From the NCBI GenBank assembly GCA_022478985.1, contig JAKSZP010015879.1:62001-126000 (forward strand): a DNA stretch of 64,000 bases. The letters are read 5' to 3'. This document shows, one piece after another, positions 54,962-64,000 of the stretch (the first letter of the stretch is position 1; the number at the start of each line of letters is the position of its first letter). A program made the position numbers and the translations under genes. The notes beneath the pieces were generated by a model. The model saw only the letters and a program-made list of their open reading frames with translations, was not told the DNA's origin and did no database searches. Source of the DNA: Massospora cicadina. Its lineage: Eukaryota; Entomophthoromycota; Entomophthoromycetes; Entomophthorales; Entomophthoraceae.

Positions 54962-56079
54962 GTTCCCAGCCTGCTAGATTACCTGGTATCTCTAGGGGAA
55001 AATTCCCTAAGGCAAAATGAATCAGAAATCAGTTGACCCAAGTTTCAGAGGAACTACATTCAGGGGATTTTGGGATATTCACCTGGTTGTATCCATCGGG
55101 GATCAATCTGGATGAATACTAAAAATCTCAATCAGGTGGAGTGGCTGAAGAATTAGGGGCATCTGATAGTGATTAACTATCAGGTGTACCAAATGGAATT
55201 GGTCGGATTTCATCACCAACTGATTTGGAATGATTAGAAAGTTGCAAGGCAAATGATGCCGCCTGCAACTAGTGAATCAATCGGTTGGTGTGTGACCTGC
55301 CTTAATGGGTAATAAGTCCCACTACCTAAGCAGGTCACTAGCCAATTATGGTTGGTTCACTTGGATCAAGAGGAAAACGTTAGGGACACGTTTTACAACT
55401 CTTTCCATTTGAGGTCTCAAGGATGTCCAACGATGGAATCCTAGCCAGGATGGGGAAGACCATTGCTGCTGAGATGAGGATGGGTGATTCAACAGCAACA
55501 GCTGCCATTTCATCGAAGAGGTGTCAACCAAGGGTTAGACATCCAAATCCCCTACTATATAATTCCTTAGGATCTACTATAAAAACATATTATTATTATC
55601 TACAAAATCATTACAATATACAGTTATTGATTTGGTGTATAGTTAGACTATCAGCTTCTATTGTTTCAATCTATCTCAAGGATATTATTGCAGAAGGCAA
55701 TAATTGGAAGACTCTCAGAGAGAAGAGTAAAGATCCGAGTGGGGATCTAGAGATAAAGGAACCACAATCAGGGATAGCTGCCAACTGTGTGTTGGGCTAA
55801 GAGAGATTGTCACTGGGGTATCTTAATGAAGATTGGGTGGACAAGAGTATAGGGAACGAATACCTATGAGTATGACTTACAGAGTATTTAAAAAGAAATT
55901 CTGGCCAAGCATTGGGCCAAATAATAGTTCGATCTCAACTATGGATAATAGTCTCCATACTATTATCAATTGATACATTCTATACAATGCAACAAAGCGC
56001 ATGAGGAAATCAAACCTGTGCAGTAAAAAGGTTACTGGGTTGACAGCTGATAACTAGTCCTAAGTAAGTTTTTACAACA
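54943..56079 (+). repeat. 3' LTR of element B
   Basis: 1,137 bp, from TGTTGGAATTTTTGCCC to TTTTTACAACA. The ends are inverted (TGTTG...CAACA). It contains the ACTATATAAT box near 55553 and the second copy of the LTR open frame (55423-55800). Confidence 0.93.
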
Positions 56080-58530
56080 CTGTAGCTCAAAATAACAATT
56101 TAATTAACCTAATATTGTTCAAGGAACTATGTGAAGTAGTACGCGGTGCACCAAGAGGAAAATGCCCTAGACCTGATGGGATTCCCTATGAATTTTATAT
56201 TTAATATTTTACTAACATTTTTAATATCTTTTTAGCTTCCATGAAAAAGTGCATTAGGGAAACATGCCTCCTACCTGGAGGCAAAGAAGCTTACACTGTC
56301 ACTTTATTCAAAAAAAAAGAAAGACTAAACCTAACCAATTGGCGCCCAATCTCCCTACCCAATACTGATACTAAGATGTTCACAAAATTATATCCAAACA
56401 ACTAGGAGAAATTGCAACTGATGCAATATCCCCATCACAATATGGATTTTTTTCAAGAAGATCTATAAGTGACAATATTTACATAGTTGCAAATGTCTGC
56501 CAATATATAAAGCATCTGGAGCGCTTATATTTTTAGATTAACAGAAGTCATACAACAGGTTGAACTGGACCTATCTCAGGGCCTGCATTTAAAAATTCAA
56601 CCTCCCAAATAGATCCATAAACTGGGTGATGTTGTTCACAGATTCAGCTACCATGGCTGTGCATGGATCAGGTTTCTAAACTAACCCAGTTCTTCCACAG
56701 AGAGAACTCAAACAAGGAGAACTTCTAAGACCTCTACTATACAATTTTAGTATGGATCCCTAATCCAGAATACAAACACACTTCTCAATATAATAGATGT
56801 CAGGGCCAATCACCAGTCAAAATGATGGCCTTTGCTGATGAATGTGTGGTGAGAATATTTAATAACCAGGATGCTTGCATAATTGAGAAGATAATATGAG
56901 AATATTTAGTCATAAGCAACGCATCAATTAACACTGAGAAAACAGAAATAATACTCCAGAGGAAAAATTAAACCCATTGGACGCCATCTACCCAGGGTCA
57001 GCAACCAATACATCAAGACTCCTTACCAGACATAGGAGGCGAAAATCAGCAATAACCCTTTTGAAACTTCCCTTCACCACCAAGCTGACAGCTGGCCCTG
57101 TTCGTCACTTGGGAGTATGGTTGGAAGCAGGAGGTTATGCTAACTCCATGATGGAAAATCAACTTCTAGATAAAATAACAACACGCATTGCATCCTTATA
57201 TGGACATCAAACAGGTCTAACAGGAAGGGTCACAATAGTCAACTCAATGTTACTATCAATTATATGGTTTACGGCCCATGCAATTGCTTTCTCACCAGCA
57301 TTTTTAACACAATCCACGCCTTACTACAGGGACGGCTTTTGCTTAACCACAACCCCCTGTACGCCTTGAAACCCTATTCGTCTCTAGGAGAAATGGATGT
57401 ATGGGGCTAACTAATTATGTAGAGCAAGCGACCCATATACTTAGATCCTGGATAGCTCATGTGACTATCCCAGATCTTCCAGATATACATTGGGCCAGAA
57501 AGCAAGATATAATTTCATAAGAGCATTCTGATTCAAAAACCTATACACCCAAACACATTAATCAAATATTTGGCGTCTCATCCCACAGCTGCAGAACCAC
57601 ATGGCATTCCTGCACATTTCAAATGAATACTCCTAGCTCTGAGAAGAGCATAGTGGAAGATTCACATATGTGTTCAGACCAGTCACAAAGGACGCCCAAG
57701 ACTCTCTCAAAGAAAGGAATTTAATGGCCAAATAATAACAGACAACATAATATGCAGAAACATGAGTACCATAGCCAGGATTGATTACCTGGATCATATG
57801 TATATACCATACAACCTGGAGACCAAAGAAGAGTCTGGAGATACACACTTCACTCACTACTTCAACCCAGGATAAGAGCACATGTGTGGAGATGCATGAG
57901 GAGATTATACCGCACAGGAGAACGGTCAAAGGCAGCTCATCCCTCATGTACAATATGTGGTCAATATGGAAGCCTAGTACAGCGTTTAGAACAATGTCCA
58001 ACATCAGTGGCTATATGGAAAGAGGTCATGCGCCTATTCCGCCAATACAGTGGACAATCATCCAGTCTAGCTAGGAACATGTTTGCTCTAAACATGGAGT
58101 CACCTATCTACCCATCCCTCCGGGCGTTAATAGTATCAATAGCACTATGGACAATCCATACAATAGTACTGGAATCGTTTACAGGAGCAACGCCTACAAT
58201 CCAAGAAGCCATCAATCACTTTCACTATCGTATATTGAAACATTTACAAGCATGGTTGTTTGGAAATATGACCCCACATAACAGAAGGACAATCAATAAA
58301 TGGTTCCCCATATGGTTCCTACAGATTGATTCTTTCCTTCAATCATGCTGAATCCAAAGATAAGCCATTATAAACCCCCATACCGTCCTAACTTGGTGAC
58401 CCTGGAGACAACAAGAGGGGCTTAGGACCCTCTGTGGTGTCTCTAATTCACATAGTTAATTGTTTTTATACCCACTATATTAGAAGTGTTTGTTACCTGG
58501 TTGACCTTCCCTTAATAAATATAGAAAAAG
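56080..58530 (+). mobile_element. LINE2, 5'-truncated non-LTR retrotransposon
   Basis: It holds RT and the C-terminal region of ORF2 plus a 3' UTR, and lacks ORF1 and endonuclease. It is the same family as antisense LINE1: the 3' ends match (AGTGTTTGTTACCTGGTTGA here, AGTGTCTGTCCCATGGTTGG there) and both end near AATAAAT. It starts directly at the end of element B's 3' LTR, so whether the truncation came from incomplete reverse transcription or from later rearrangement is open. It ends with an AATAAATATAGAAAAAGG tail. Confidence 0.85.
56110..58350 (+). pseudogene. ORF2 fragment (RT and C-terminal domain) of LINE2
   Basis: Non-LTR RT in broken frames. Fingers: GKCPRPDGIPYEFY near 56158 and NWRPISLPNTDTKMFTK-like residues near 56335-56385. 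Motif A: FLD-QKSYNRLNW near 56533 (internal stop). Motif B: LKQGELLRPLLYNFSMDP near 56710-56760. Motif C: AFADECVV, FADD to FADE at 56831-56842, so the second Asp is lost. The frame 56977-57369 (130 aa) has TAGPVRHLGVWLEAGGYA, shared with LINE1. The C-terminal frame 57884-58351 (155 aa) has CTICGQYGSLVQRLEQC, the zinc-ribbon-like block in which LINE1 has a His. Confidence 0.85.
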
Positions 58531-58849
58531 GAAAGGTTCTAAAATTGACCTGTATATATTTTCCTATTTTTGTTCACACATATTTTTGAAACTACTGGAC
58601 CAATTTGAATGATCTTTTTCAAAAAAAGAGGATGGTCCAACTTAGGTCCCACTTTACTTTTGTAAGGATTGTTCCAGTATCTAACTAGTAATTTATCATG
58701 TATATTAAAATGGACCAGAAGTGATGGTTTCTAATTGTAGGACTAATCATCACTGGATAAACTTAATTCCAGTATTGGCAAAGCAATAGCTTTAAATCAA
58801 CTTCTATTAAAATGTATTGGAAGCAATGGTCGTCATTTGTGAGCCAGGA
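58531..58849. other. Spacer between the two LINE 3' ends, no gene seen
   Basis: AT-rich sequence between LINE2 (+) and LINE1 (-). No open frame or repeat copy is recognised. Confidence 0.5.
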
Positions 58850-59034
58850 CATTATTTAAATTTAAATTTATTGCGGGGAAGGCCAACCATGGGACAGACA
58901 CTTCCAAATATGACTCAGGAAAGATAAACTTAGTACCAGGGGAGGCACCCCAGAGAAGCGATGCTATCTCTTGTTGCCAGCGGGAACGCCACTTATGGGG
59001 AGGGGGAGGGAACGTGTGAAGGGGCCGTAGCCAC

Positions 59035-59700
59035 TATTGAGCACGTGTGGAGGGAGGGGTCTGATTTGATGAACCAGACTGGGAACCAGGAGGAGACCAG
59101 CTGTCAGTGACGCGGTGGGAGGTATCCAAACATCCACACTTGAAATTGGTCCACCAAATGAGACCGGAATCTGTGGACAGCTTTTGGGAGGGTGGGGATG
59201 GAGCCAGCGATGGCATCCAAGACAATCGTGTGGATAGTCCACATGGCGATTGCAACCACCAGAGCACGGAGGGAGGTGGAAGGGGGAGGCCATTGATGAA
59301 GCAAACATATCCCTTGACAGACTGAAGGGATGCGTTTGATCCTGGCCCAGCAGACGTTGAACTTCGCGCCATATCACTTTAGAGGTGGGGCACTTCTCCA
59401 GGTGGTGGAACAGCGTTCCATACTGGCCACACACGACACAGGATGAGTGTAAAGCGTTAGAGCGCTCAGCTGTACGATACACCCACCTCAGGCAGTGCCA
59501 CACATGGGAGCGGACTTGAGGCTGCAACAGAGGATGGTATGCGTATTTCCAGATGGTCTTTTGGGTCTCAGTGGAATAAGGGATGTCCATCATGTCCAGG
59601 TAGTCCACCCTGGATAGGACATGGGGTCGAATGGGGATCACGCCATCATGGATGGGTAGCCCCTGTACCTCTTGTGTGAACTGAGGAGAGGGGCGGCCTC
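59035..59700 (-). pseudogene. C-terminal domain of LINE1 ORF2
   Basis: The frame 59641-58964 opens with DYLDMMDIPYSTETQKTIWK, LQPQVRSHVWHCLRWVYRTA and the Cys/His block CVVCGQYGTLFHHLEKC (CX2CX7HX4C), a zf-RVT-type motif of non-LTR elements. After about 59310 the true frame shifts to 59304-59104 (SLRALVVAIAMWTIHTIVLD), which matches the LINE2 reading, and a TGA at about 59104 precedes the final SSWFPVWFIKSD block. At least two breaks. Confidence 0.85.
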
Positions 59701-59866
59701 TTCAGGTTGTATGTCCGCTAATACGAATTCTCCACTCTGCGCTTTGCATGGAGAGTAGGATCCGTTTGTAGTGGGTTTTAGTCCCGTGAGGACCTGTGGC
59801 CAATGTGTGTGATGCGAGGTATTTCATCAGGTAGTGGGGGTTTGATGGATTGTTGAGGCCCAAGGC

Positions 59867-61200
59867 TCAGGAGAAGTTGGAGTGGGCCACGCAGGACCAG
59901 TGTTGGGATGGGAGTGTAGGAGCAGTGACAGCCGCGATCCAGGTGCCCAGGATCTTGGCAGCATGGGATTTGAAGTCAAGCAGGCCCATGCCACCTTGAT
60001 GATGAGGGCCAAACATGACCTCTAGCCGTACTGGTGGAGGGCAGCCTGACCAAAGCCATCCTTGCAGAAAAGCATACAGGGATTTGAATAAGATTGGGGA
60101 GAAGGGGATGGCGTGGGCTCTGAACCAGACTTTGGCTAGGAGCATAGAGTTGGCAAGAACAACCCTGCCTGTGAGGGTAGTAGGGTGGGCTCTGAGAGAG
60201 GCGATTCGCTTCGTCACATTGTCCAGTATATGGCACTCCATTACTGCTGATGCATATCCGCCTGCCTCCATCCACATGCCCAGATGGCGCACCAGTCCTA
60301 TGGTAGGACGTGGCACGAAGGGGAGCACCAGTGGAGCGGTGTGTGTTGAGTTAGTAAGGCGTGGACGTGGGCGAGCAGATGGGCCAGGTTGGGAACTAAT
60401 TGCTGGGTCCCAGCAGTTCTGAAACTGACCAAGGAGGATGATTTTGGTTTTGGAGGCGTTCAGTGCCGCGTTGCTTACCTGGGAATATTCCTGGATGAGG
60501 GCTTCAAGCGCGCGTGCATCTTTGTTATTAGACACCCCCACCACGCAGTCATCTTCAAATGCCATCATCTTGACTGGGGTTTGGCCTGGCACATGGACCC
60601 CAGTGAGTTGGGCATTCACATTTCGCAGTAGTGGGTCAAGGCTGAAGTTGTATAAGAGTGGGCTGAGGGGGTCCCCTTGTCGCAAGCCCCTTTGAGGGCG
60701 GACTACTTCCGTTAGGAAGCCTGGGCCACGCACTGCCATTGTTGCAGATTCCGTGAGCAGCATCACCCAGTTGATGAAGCGGGGGGGGGGGGTAGGCGGA
60801 ATTGATGGAGGCAGGCCCTTAAGTATTCCCAGTTTACTCTATCATAGGCCTTTTGTTGGTCCAAGAATACCAGTGCCCCAGAGGCTGTGGATTGACATGC
60901 ATTAGCCACAGAGTGCACGTTATCCCAAATTGACCTTCTGGGTATGAAACTGAATTGTTCTGGGGAGATGGTGGCAGATGCTACAGTCCCTAAACGGTTA
61001 GCCATGATTTTTGTTAAAATTATGGTGTCTGTGTTTGTTAGAGAAATGGGGCACCAGTTGGATAAGTCAAGCTTATCCCCTTTCTTGAAGAGTGTGACAG
61101 TAAAGGCCTCATGTCCTCCTGGTAGGAGGCGCGTTTCCAACAGGCTCTGGTTAAGTGAGGCAAGCAGAAGTGGGGATTTATATTTGAAATATTTTTTGTA
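59867..61200 (-). pseudogene. Reverse transcriptase of LINE1 ORF2
   Basis: The frame 61140-60763 (125 aa) has EAFTVTLFKKGDKLDLSNW, PISLTNTDTIILTKIMANRL and motif A FLDQQKAYDRVNWEYL. The frame 60766-59867 (299 aa) has motif B RGLRQGDPLSPLLYNFSLDP, motif C AFEDDCVV (both Asp present; FADD is FEDD at 60548-60559) and the thumb with LVRHLGMWMEAGGYA. The two frames are split at a run of 12 G (60781-60792, plus strand), after which the protein resumes cleanly as RFINWVMLLTESA. KCPGPDGIPYEFY lies just upstream near 61230. The catalytic core may be whole if the G-run length is a sequencing error. Confidence 0.92.
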
Positions 61201-61713
61201 GAACTCATATGGAATGCCATCTGGGCCTGGGCATTTTCAGTTAGGCGTACCGCAAATGGCTGTCCATAACACATTCGGAGTAATTAAATTCATTATCTCC
61301 AGGTATCAGAAAATGGTGCAGATATGAGCTTGGTCAAGAAATTCCGCTATTTTGGCCGGCTGAATTGGTTCAGCTCGGTATAACTTGGAGTAATATTTTT
61401 GTGTTTTGATTACCACTTCAGCCGGTGTGTCTGCAATGGAATTATCTGATCTTTGCACCTGTGTGCAGGCCACACTCTGGCGTGGTGTGAAAATTTTTTT
61501 AAAGAAGTATGCGGTTCACTTGCCGCCTTTAGTAATGCGTGTGGCCCTGTATTGGACACAACCCTGATGTTTGTGTTGCCTTTTGAGTGCGTTGAGGTGG
61601 GCGGCTGCCTCCGCCCACTTCTGGCCCCATGCAGGGCTGTATCCTGTGGCTGGGATGTTGGACTCCAAGTGGGCCAATTCCACCAGAGCGCGCGAGATAA
61701 CCACCGATGTGGC
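61201..61713 (-). pseudogene. Linker between endonuclease and RT of LINE1
   Basis: The best frame is 61704-61516 (SRALVELAHLESNIPATGYS, EAAAHLNALKRQHKHQGCV), continuing through stops to AEIPAKIAEFLDQAHI near 61350. This matches the usual position of the helical linker after the LINE endonuclease. No known catalytic motif is expected. Confidence 0.6.
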
Positions 61714-62639
61714 TCATGAGCGTCTGGAGAAGAGATGGCAATAGTGGCGGATGGTGTCCTCTTTGAAAGTTGCCCATGTGGAAATGGGGTCCGCGCAAAA
61801 TGGTGCAACAAATGATTTTGCCAAAGTTGCCTCTTCCACCCACATGGAAAATCCTGGCGATGCGAGCTCAGGGGGGCGGATTTTGCACCAATGTGGGGCC
61901 TTTGCAACTGTGATGGGTAAGTGGTAGGTTATCGAGACCAGTTGGTGGTCAGAGAATTCCATTTTCATTGTTTTGAAGTGGGAGATGTGGGGTTGGAATT
62001 TCGCTGGCATTAGAATAAGGTCGATGCGGGTCATGGACCTTAATTGGCCATTGTGGATGTGGGGACACATCATGTTTTTGAGCAGTGGGGCATGTTGCAG
62101 CAGTGCATCCATTAACCCAAGGGTGGCTTTTAGAATGTGTAGTTTTACGTGACCCTGTGGGGCGTGGGGTGAGGGAGGCCACCGGTCTGTTGGTGAGGTT
62201 AGCCAACAGTTCATGTTGTCAACTAGGAAAGAATCAGGGGGTAGCGTGAGGGATTTGACTGACAAGAAAAATTCCTGACGCTCGTGTGCACCATTTGGGG
62301 CATAGATGTTGACAATTGTGTGCACAACGTCAGCCCATGAGAAGGTGACAATGAGCACTCAGCCATTTAGGAATGTTTCTGAGGATGTGAATTTAAAAAA
62401 TTATTTTTCTGAATTAGCACCCCACAGTGCTTTGACCAAAAGGATAGGAATAGGAGGAGCATTGTTTTCCAAGCTTCTTCGGAGCCTCATGGACAGTGGG
62501 ACTCCTGGATGGCCAGGATATCCACGGGTAAATTGTGTTGTAAAAAACTCAGTTTCCTTGCCTGGGATGGGGAGGCCTTGAGTCTGGCGATATTCAACGT
62601 CCCTAGAGTAAAGGTTTCCCCCATCACACCTTAGGTGTG
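61714..62639 (-). pseudogene. APE-type endonuclease of LINE1 ORF2
   Basis: The N-terminal block TLNIARLKASPSQARKLSF and VDILAIQESHCP near 62590-62510 carries the Asn and the LQE/IQES Glu of the exonuclease-endonuclease-phosphatase fold. The frame 62358-61714 (214 aa) has TIVNIYAPNGAHERQEFF, SMTRIDLILMPAKF and the final SDH (FSDHQLVS). The central GDxN motif reads Val-Asp-Asn-Met-Asn (62209-62223): GD has become DN through G-to-A changes, which should cripple cleavage. A stop and a frame change lie near 62500 and 62360. It nicks the target DNA for target-primed reverse transcription. Confidence 0.88.
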
Positions 62640-62866
62640 AGGGGGTGGGCTCCCAGGCCCACCAGCCTCTTCAAGGTCCCCATGGGCTTTCACAGCAGCA
62701 CAGGTGTTAGCAGCAACACTATTGGGTTTTTGTTAATTTTGCAGAAAGAGTCATGTTGGCTTTAGCCTTTGCTTTTTGTTTTCCCAACGTTGGACAAATT
62801 TTTTGCGGTGCGGATGAGTTTGGTGCACCGTCGAGTGGGTCAAAAAAATTTTTCAGTTGGGATAGA
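62640..62866. other. Gap between ORF1 and ORF2 of LINE1
   Basis: Spacer with stops in all useful frames. No gene seen. Confidence 0.5.
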
Positions 62867-63968
62867 TCACAAGTCAGTTTTGACTGGAGCTTGGGTGCAG
62901 CGATTGGGTGAGATTGAATCTCCCATCAAATCCTCAGATTGAGTGGCCCGCTTGGCATGGGCTTCCCAATCTGATTGGGTGATGGATTCCTGAGTCGCTT
63001 CCACCATGAAGGTCTCCATATCCTCCTGGCGTTGTGAGTGTGGGATGGCGGTGGTGGCCTTGGCCGCTTCCTTGGCCATGGCCCTATGGGCCTGCTTGGC
63101 CTTCTTCCGCTCCTGTGGAGAGATGGGCTTTACCAATAGGTAGCAGCCTTGTGCTCCCCACGGGAAAGCCTCCTTGGTGCTTGCAGTTGGTTCATAGTGC
63201 GCCTCTCCACTGGCCATGGCCACTGAGGGGTGCTCTTGGAATGTGACACCCTCCTTGATGGGGCATGCGTGCGCCTTATGGCTGAACGCATCACAGTGGG
63301 TGCAAATGGGGGGCGCGCTGTCCACGGTTACCTGGAATGGGTGGGTGGTATGCCCTGCGATATCAATAAAAGTGGAGTGCAGGATCTGGGTTAGGTCCTT
63401 CACGATCTCCTCAGTTGGGGTCAGAACTGTGATGGCTTTGCTGGTGCACAGGTGTGGCATCAGCGTGAAGCATTGCATTATAAAAGATTGTATTTCACCA
63501 TATATGGCAAGACCATCTTTCATGTTGCTCCAAAATATCACGTTTTACCTTAGTAGGCAAAAAGTCAAATGTGAGGAAAATTTGGTTTGATTTTGTCCAT
63601 CTGGTGCATTTGGTTTTGATGACCCGTTGCCCTTTGGGGAGGTCAACCACTATGCACACCACTGCAGCCTCATCTGCTGCTATTTTGCTTTTGAAACCTA
63701 GGTCCAGCCAACCGTGCAACATGGAGTGAGGTGCAACGTACACCATGGTTGGGAAAATTTTGTGTACATCTTCACAAAATTTTTCCCATAAGGCCATTTT
63801 TTGGATGTCCAGATACACACAGACTCCGAATTCCACCGATGAAAGTGGCTGGGAGTGTGGCATATTGATGTACTGGTTGCATTGTGCTTGCCATGCGAGT
63901 ATCTCTGGGGAAATTGTGACCACCAGTTTTTTGAGATTTTGTCTATGCTGCCAGATTCTCTGGGGCAT
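62867..63968 (-). pseudogene. ORF1 (C-terminal part) of LINE1
   Basis: Two overlapping frames, 63968-63495 (157 aa) and 63541-62867 (224 aa), join by one frameshift between about 63541 and 63495 to give roughly 365 codons. The first has a folded-looking region (VEFGVCVYLDIQKMALWEKF, AAVVCIVVDLPKGQRVIKTK). The second has a zinc knuckle CTHCDAFSHKAHAC (CX2CX4HX4C, near 63305-63264) and a basic, charged tail. This is the usual make-up of LINE ORF1, an RNA-binding protein that coats the element transcript. The N-terminus is beyond position 64000 or in the last bases. Confidence 0.82.
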
Positions 63969-64000
63969 TTTCGAACATTGGAGGCTGCAGGCCTTCCGCC

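Larger units (their letters stand above)
46570..56079 (+). mobile_element. Ty3/gypsy LTR retrotransposon B
   Basis: A 9.5-kb element with 1.14-kb LTRs of equal length, an exact PBS, gag with intact zinc knuckle, protease, RT with YLDD, RNase H, integrase with DDE residues, a 2-kb region after integrase with antisense reading frames, and a PPT. The two LTRs match at roughly nine positions in ten by eye. Flanks do not show a clean 5-bp duplication: GTAG precedes the 5' LTR and CTGTAG follows the 3' LTR. The left neighbour is unit H and the right neighbour a LINE, so the locus may have been rearranged. The protease active site is mutated. Confidence 0.93.
58850..64000 (-). mobile_element. LINE1, non-LTR retrotransposon (5' end beyond window)
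   Basis: An antisense LINE with the end of ORF1 (zinc knuckle), ORF2 with an APE-type endonuclease, RT and C-terminal domain, and a 3' UTR ending in GCAATAAATTTAAATTT (minus strand). Its GC content is clearly higher than that of LINE2, and its frames are longer, so it is the younger copy. The 5' end and any left target duplication lie outside the window. Confidence 0.9.

Noticed and set aside
59107..60695. Plus-strand open frames over LINE1
   Set aside because: Opposite strand of a GC-rich RT gene; open by composition.
61410..61907. 165-codon minus-strand frame in LINE1
   Set aside because: Out of frame with endonuclease and linker blocks; Ser/His/Pro-rich shadow.
1..64000. CRISPR array, prokaryotic operon or prophage
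   Set aside because: No evenly spaced short repeats; content is eukaryotic LTR and non-LTR retroelements.

Overview
This window looks like eukaryotic repeat DNA, most likely from a TE-rich fungal genome (possibly a basidiomycete; this is an inference and no host gene anchors it). I found no intact host gene, rRNA, tRNA gene or CRISPR array. Almost all of the 64 kb can be assigned to decayed retroelements: Ty3/gypsy-type LTR retrotransposons in both orientations, two non-LTR (LINE) elements placed tail to tail, and two copies of a tRNA-derived SINE. Most coding tracts are broken by stops and frameshifts, so they are annotated as pseudogenes with the recognisable domains named.

Left block (1-14878). 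A Ty3 pol fragment here called G0 (RT/RNase H at 1-545, integrase at 13885-14878) is split by element A (+, about 1061-13884). Element A is itself split by element C (-, 4432-10959). C has both LTRs, a PBS, gag, protease, RT, RNase H, integrase, a PPT and a perfect 5-bp target duplication, and A's reading frame resumes on its far side. A 500-base block of pure homopolymer runs (546-1060) replaces most of A's 5' LTR and looks like an assembly or consensus artefact.

Middle block (14879-43668). After an LTR-like stretch come an antisense Ty3 fragment (D, 15395-18240), an integrase fragment (18560-19560), an LTR-like stretch and element G (+). G is split into gag plus the protease end (20866-23630) and a protease linker through integrase (40754-43668) by the antisense element E (23631 to about 40753). 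E's 3' LTR is split by element F (+, 23887 to about 31616), and its integrase gene is split by an insertion of family K (about 33156-34785). The two SINE copies (20565-20849 + and 41643-41929 -) each carry perfect 16-17 bp target duplications and both lie in the G tract.

Right block (43669-64000). A GC-rich unit H starts like family K and carries an unrecognised, nearly open reading frame (44502-46195). Element B (+, 46570-56079) follows; it is the best preserved LTR element, with 1.14-kb LTRs, an ORF inside each LTR and a coding-like antisense tract between integrase and the 3' LTR. LINE2 (+, 56080 to about 58530, 5'-truncated) meets LINE1 (-, about 58850 to the window edge), which retains the end of ORF1, an endonuclease/RT ORF2 and a shared 3' end.

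Function. These elements copy themselves through RNA: the Ty3 elements by tRNA-primed reverse transcription and integrase, and the LINEs by target-primed reverse transcription, which probably also mobilised the SINE. Several catalytic residues are lost through changes that read as G-to-A, so most copies should be inactive.
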